Below the pieces are notes generated by a model that was given only the letters and a program-made list of their open reading frames with translations, was not told the DNA's origin and did no database searches. From JBBDYG01 sp040901765 (GTDB lineage Bacteria; Planctomycetota; Planctomycetia; Pirellulales; Lacipirellulaceae): a stretch of 33,786 nt of DNA. The position numbers and the translations under genes are program-made. The DNA is taken from assembly GCA_040901765.1 (NCBI GenBank), contig JBBDYG010000052.1, forward strand, positions 1-33,786, written 5' to 3'. This document shows positions 32,649 through 33,786 of the stretch, one piece after another; within the stretch, counting starts at the first letter, position 1, and each line of letters opens with the position of its first letter.

Positions 32649-33371
32649 CTACACCCGACGACGCAAGCACGTCGCCGCGGCGATGCCCATGACGACGATT
32701 GCAACTTGAATGACGGCGGCCGGTTCGGGAACTCTCGAGATCGTATCGATCACGAGCTGGTCAATCAACGTATCGACGGGCACGTTGAGGACAATCCGCT
32801 CGTAGTCGGGGTTCGGCTGAATCTTCCACAACTCCGTGCGGAGGAAGGTGCCATTGAGGGGGTCGACGATTAGTTCGGGGAGCACTTGGAGCAGCATGCT
32901 GCTCGTGGGACCGGTAGGGTCGAACGCGTCGATCGAGGCGACATGGGGAGTTATTAGTTCCGTGGTGCCATCTGTGTTCTGTCGGATATAGCGCTGCACG
33001 GTCATTTGAATCTGAATGAGTTTGAGCGGCTCGGTGTCGATCCAATTGGGGAGGTCCAGAATGATCTGACCGGGCAGGGTCGTCGGAGTGCCGGTTCCGA
33101 TCCAAGCACCGTCGCCATCAAACGGATCCCACTGCACCAACCCGAAGATACTAGCCAGTGGCCCCCCGCCGCCTCCATCTCCGATCACCGATGGAATGGT
33201 TCCGTCGGGCGGTGTGGGATTGGCAGCCGACGCGAATTCCCATTCGGTAAGTGTCGTCAGCGGCTGGCCGCGCCACGGCGGCGGCAGAAGATCATCGGCG
33301 TGTACGTTTGTCGCGCCAAGGAGGCTCGCTGCAAGAAGAATAGCGATACCCGGCCGGAATTTGGCTTTCAT
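32649..33371 (-). CDS. PEP-CTERM sorting-domain protein
   Basis: This 240-residue secreted protein starts at ATG 33371 after GGAGGGG; the signal peptide is KFRPGIAILLAASLLGATNVHA. The mature part (about 25-210) has no recognised fold; it contains a Gly-rich stretch (VIGDGGGGGPLASI) and a beta-rich region with repeated acidic and aromatic residues (WDPFDGDGAWIGTG, LPNWIDTEPLKLIQIQMT). The C-terminus is a PEP-CTERM tag, SRVPEPAAVIQVAIVVMGIA, then CLRRRV. The frame stays open upstream without a better start. It is the first gene after the 16S rRNA terminator on this strand and is 236 bases from the next PEP-CTERM gene. Confidence 0.85.
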   Translation of the reverse strand: MKAKFRPGIAILLAASLLGATNVHADDLLPPPWRGQPLTTLTEWEFASAANPTPPDGTIPSVIGDGGGGGPLASIFGLVQWDPFDGDGAWIGTGTPTTLPGQIILDLPNWIDTEPLKLIQIQMTVQRYIRQNTDGTTELITPHVASIDAFDPTGPTSSMLLQVLPELIVDPLNGTFLRTELWKIQPNPDYERIVLNVPVDTLIDQLVIDTISRVPEPAAVIQVAIVVMGIAAATCLRRRV

Positions 33372-33420
33372 TGGATCCCCTCCAAGCTGAGATGAGGAGC
33401 GGTAATGTCGGATCGCGAAA

Positions 33421-33474
33421 GCACGTCCAGGGTTTACCGCCAAAGCGCCCTCAATTTAATGCGGTAACCCGTGC
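33421..33474. repeat. Palindrome upstream of the PEP-CTERM gene
   Basis: GCACG...GGGTTTACCGC (33421-33440) pairs with GCGGTAACCCGTGC (33461-33474), with a one-base bulge and a four-base internal gap. The loop is about 20 bases. It sits between the 16S terminator and the PEP-CTERM start and could be an operator or a decayed hairpin. Confidence 0.5.
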
Positions 33475-33555
33475 GTTGTCAAGTATTTTGGAAAGAATAG
33501 CTATAAAATGCTGGCAACTTGGGGCATTGCTAAGCCGCAAGCGACGCGGGCGCAC

Positions 33556-33594
33556 GAAAAAACCCGGCCCAGGGCGGCTAACCCCAGGCCGGGT
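33556..33594 (-). terminator. Intrinsic terminator downstream of 16S rRNA
   Basis: On the minus strand ACCCGGCC (33594-33587) pairs with GGCCGGGT (33569-33562), with a further inner stem of the GGG/CCC type. TTTTTT (33562-33557) follows. It is about 150 bases beyond the 16S 3' end, with no 23S, 5S or tRNA gene between. Confidence 0.88.
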
Positions 33595-33733
33595 CTATCA
33601 ATAACAATTATGGTGAGCTGATTGCTTGCCAAGGTCGCGGACGACTTTGGCTCACGGTTCAGACCTACTTTGCCGCCAAGATCTGTCCCCACATGTTTTC
33701 ATCAGCCGCGTGAGCGGACTGACGTTCTAAGTA

Positions 33734-33786
<53 letters not shown>

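Noticed and set aside
33508..33537. Sigma54-type promoter (TGGCA..TTGC)
   Set aside because: The spacing between the GG and GC elements is about four bases too long, and the nearest gene lies on the other strand.

Overview
This window looks like a chromosomal stretch from a planctomycete, most likely Pirellulales. The evidence is the set of families that sit together: a PSCyt1/DUF1549/DUF1553 cytochrome next to a DUF1501 protein, a haem-tailed PQQ-type beta-propeller with a C-terminal planctomycete haem domain, a formylglycine sulfatase, two PEP-CTERM proteins, a DUF4058 protein, and a 16S rRNA gene followed directly by its own terminator with no 23S behind it. The taxonomic call is inference from gene content. 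Only the last ~46 bases of 16S rRNA are visible.

Layout. 1-1003 holds no convincing gene. It is packed with repeats, including three copies of a 15-base motif, a sigma70-like promoter leading into a 21-codon ORF that resembles the first codons of an IS110-type transposase, and an inverted REP-like pair. 1004-4042 carries informational genes: six-domain ribosomal protein S1 (rpsA), then a SigA/RpoD-like sigma factor, separated by a cloverleaf-like repeat, a terminator and another inverted repeat. 4146-6082 has two small secreted proteins and an RmlD-like reductase that lacks the catalytic lysine. 6276-8741 is an MMPL/RND transporter. 8766-13569 is a divergent pair of exported redox proteins: a beta-propeller dehydrogenase with a haem tail and an octahaem cytochrome with HEAT/TPR repeats. 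13656-14768 is an M29 aminopeptidase. 14794-19023 is a DUF1501 + PSCyt1/DUF1549/DUF1553 operon. 19208-20197 is an exported esterase.

20301-24657 looks like a small genomic island. Its ends are 17-base direct repeats (16/17 identical), one being the 3' end of an intact tRNA-Pro(GGG) gene and the other a displaced tRNA 3' tail that is still followed by an orphan terminator. It carries a cytochrome P450 with a twin-arginine export signal, followed 70 bases later by a RoxA-like di-haem c-type cytochrome. I infer that these two form an extracytoplasmic oxidation system. This is the best candidate here for something not previously described.

24707-33371 holds a DUF4058 gene whose stop codon lies inside the tRNA gene, a sulfatase, a PDZ/YbaY-like/DUF4214 protein, an orphan PstS-like binding protein, two unrelated nucleotidyltransferase genes (one overlapping a 73-residue partner, antitoxin-like in layout), a short Lys-rich basic protein, a YWTD-type beta-propeller PEP-CTERM protein and a second PEP-CTERM protein. 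The window ends inside the 16S rRNA gene on the minus strand.

Most of the proteins are exported and many bind haem c, which fits an organism that breaks down complex polymers outside the cytoplasm. All functions are assigned by reading motifs by eye; no database search was run.
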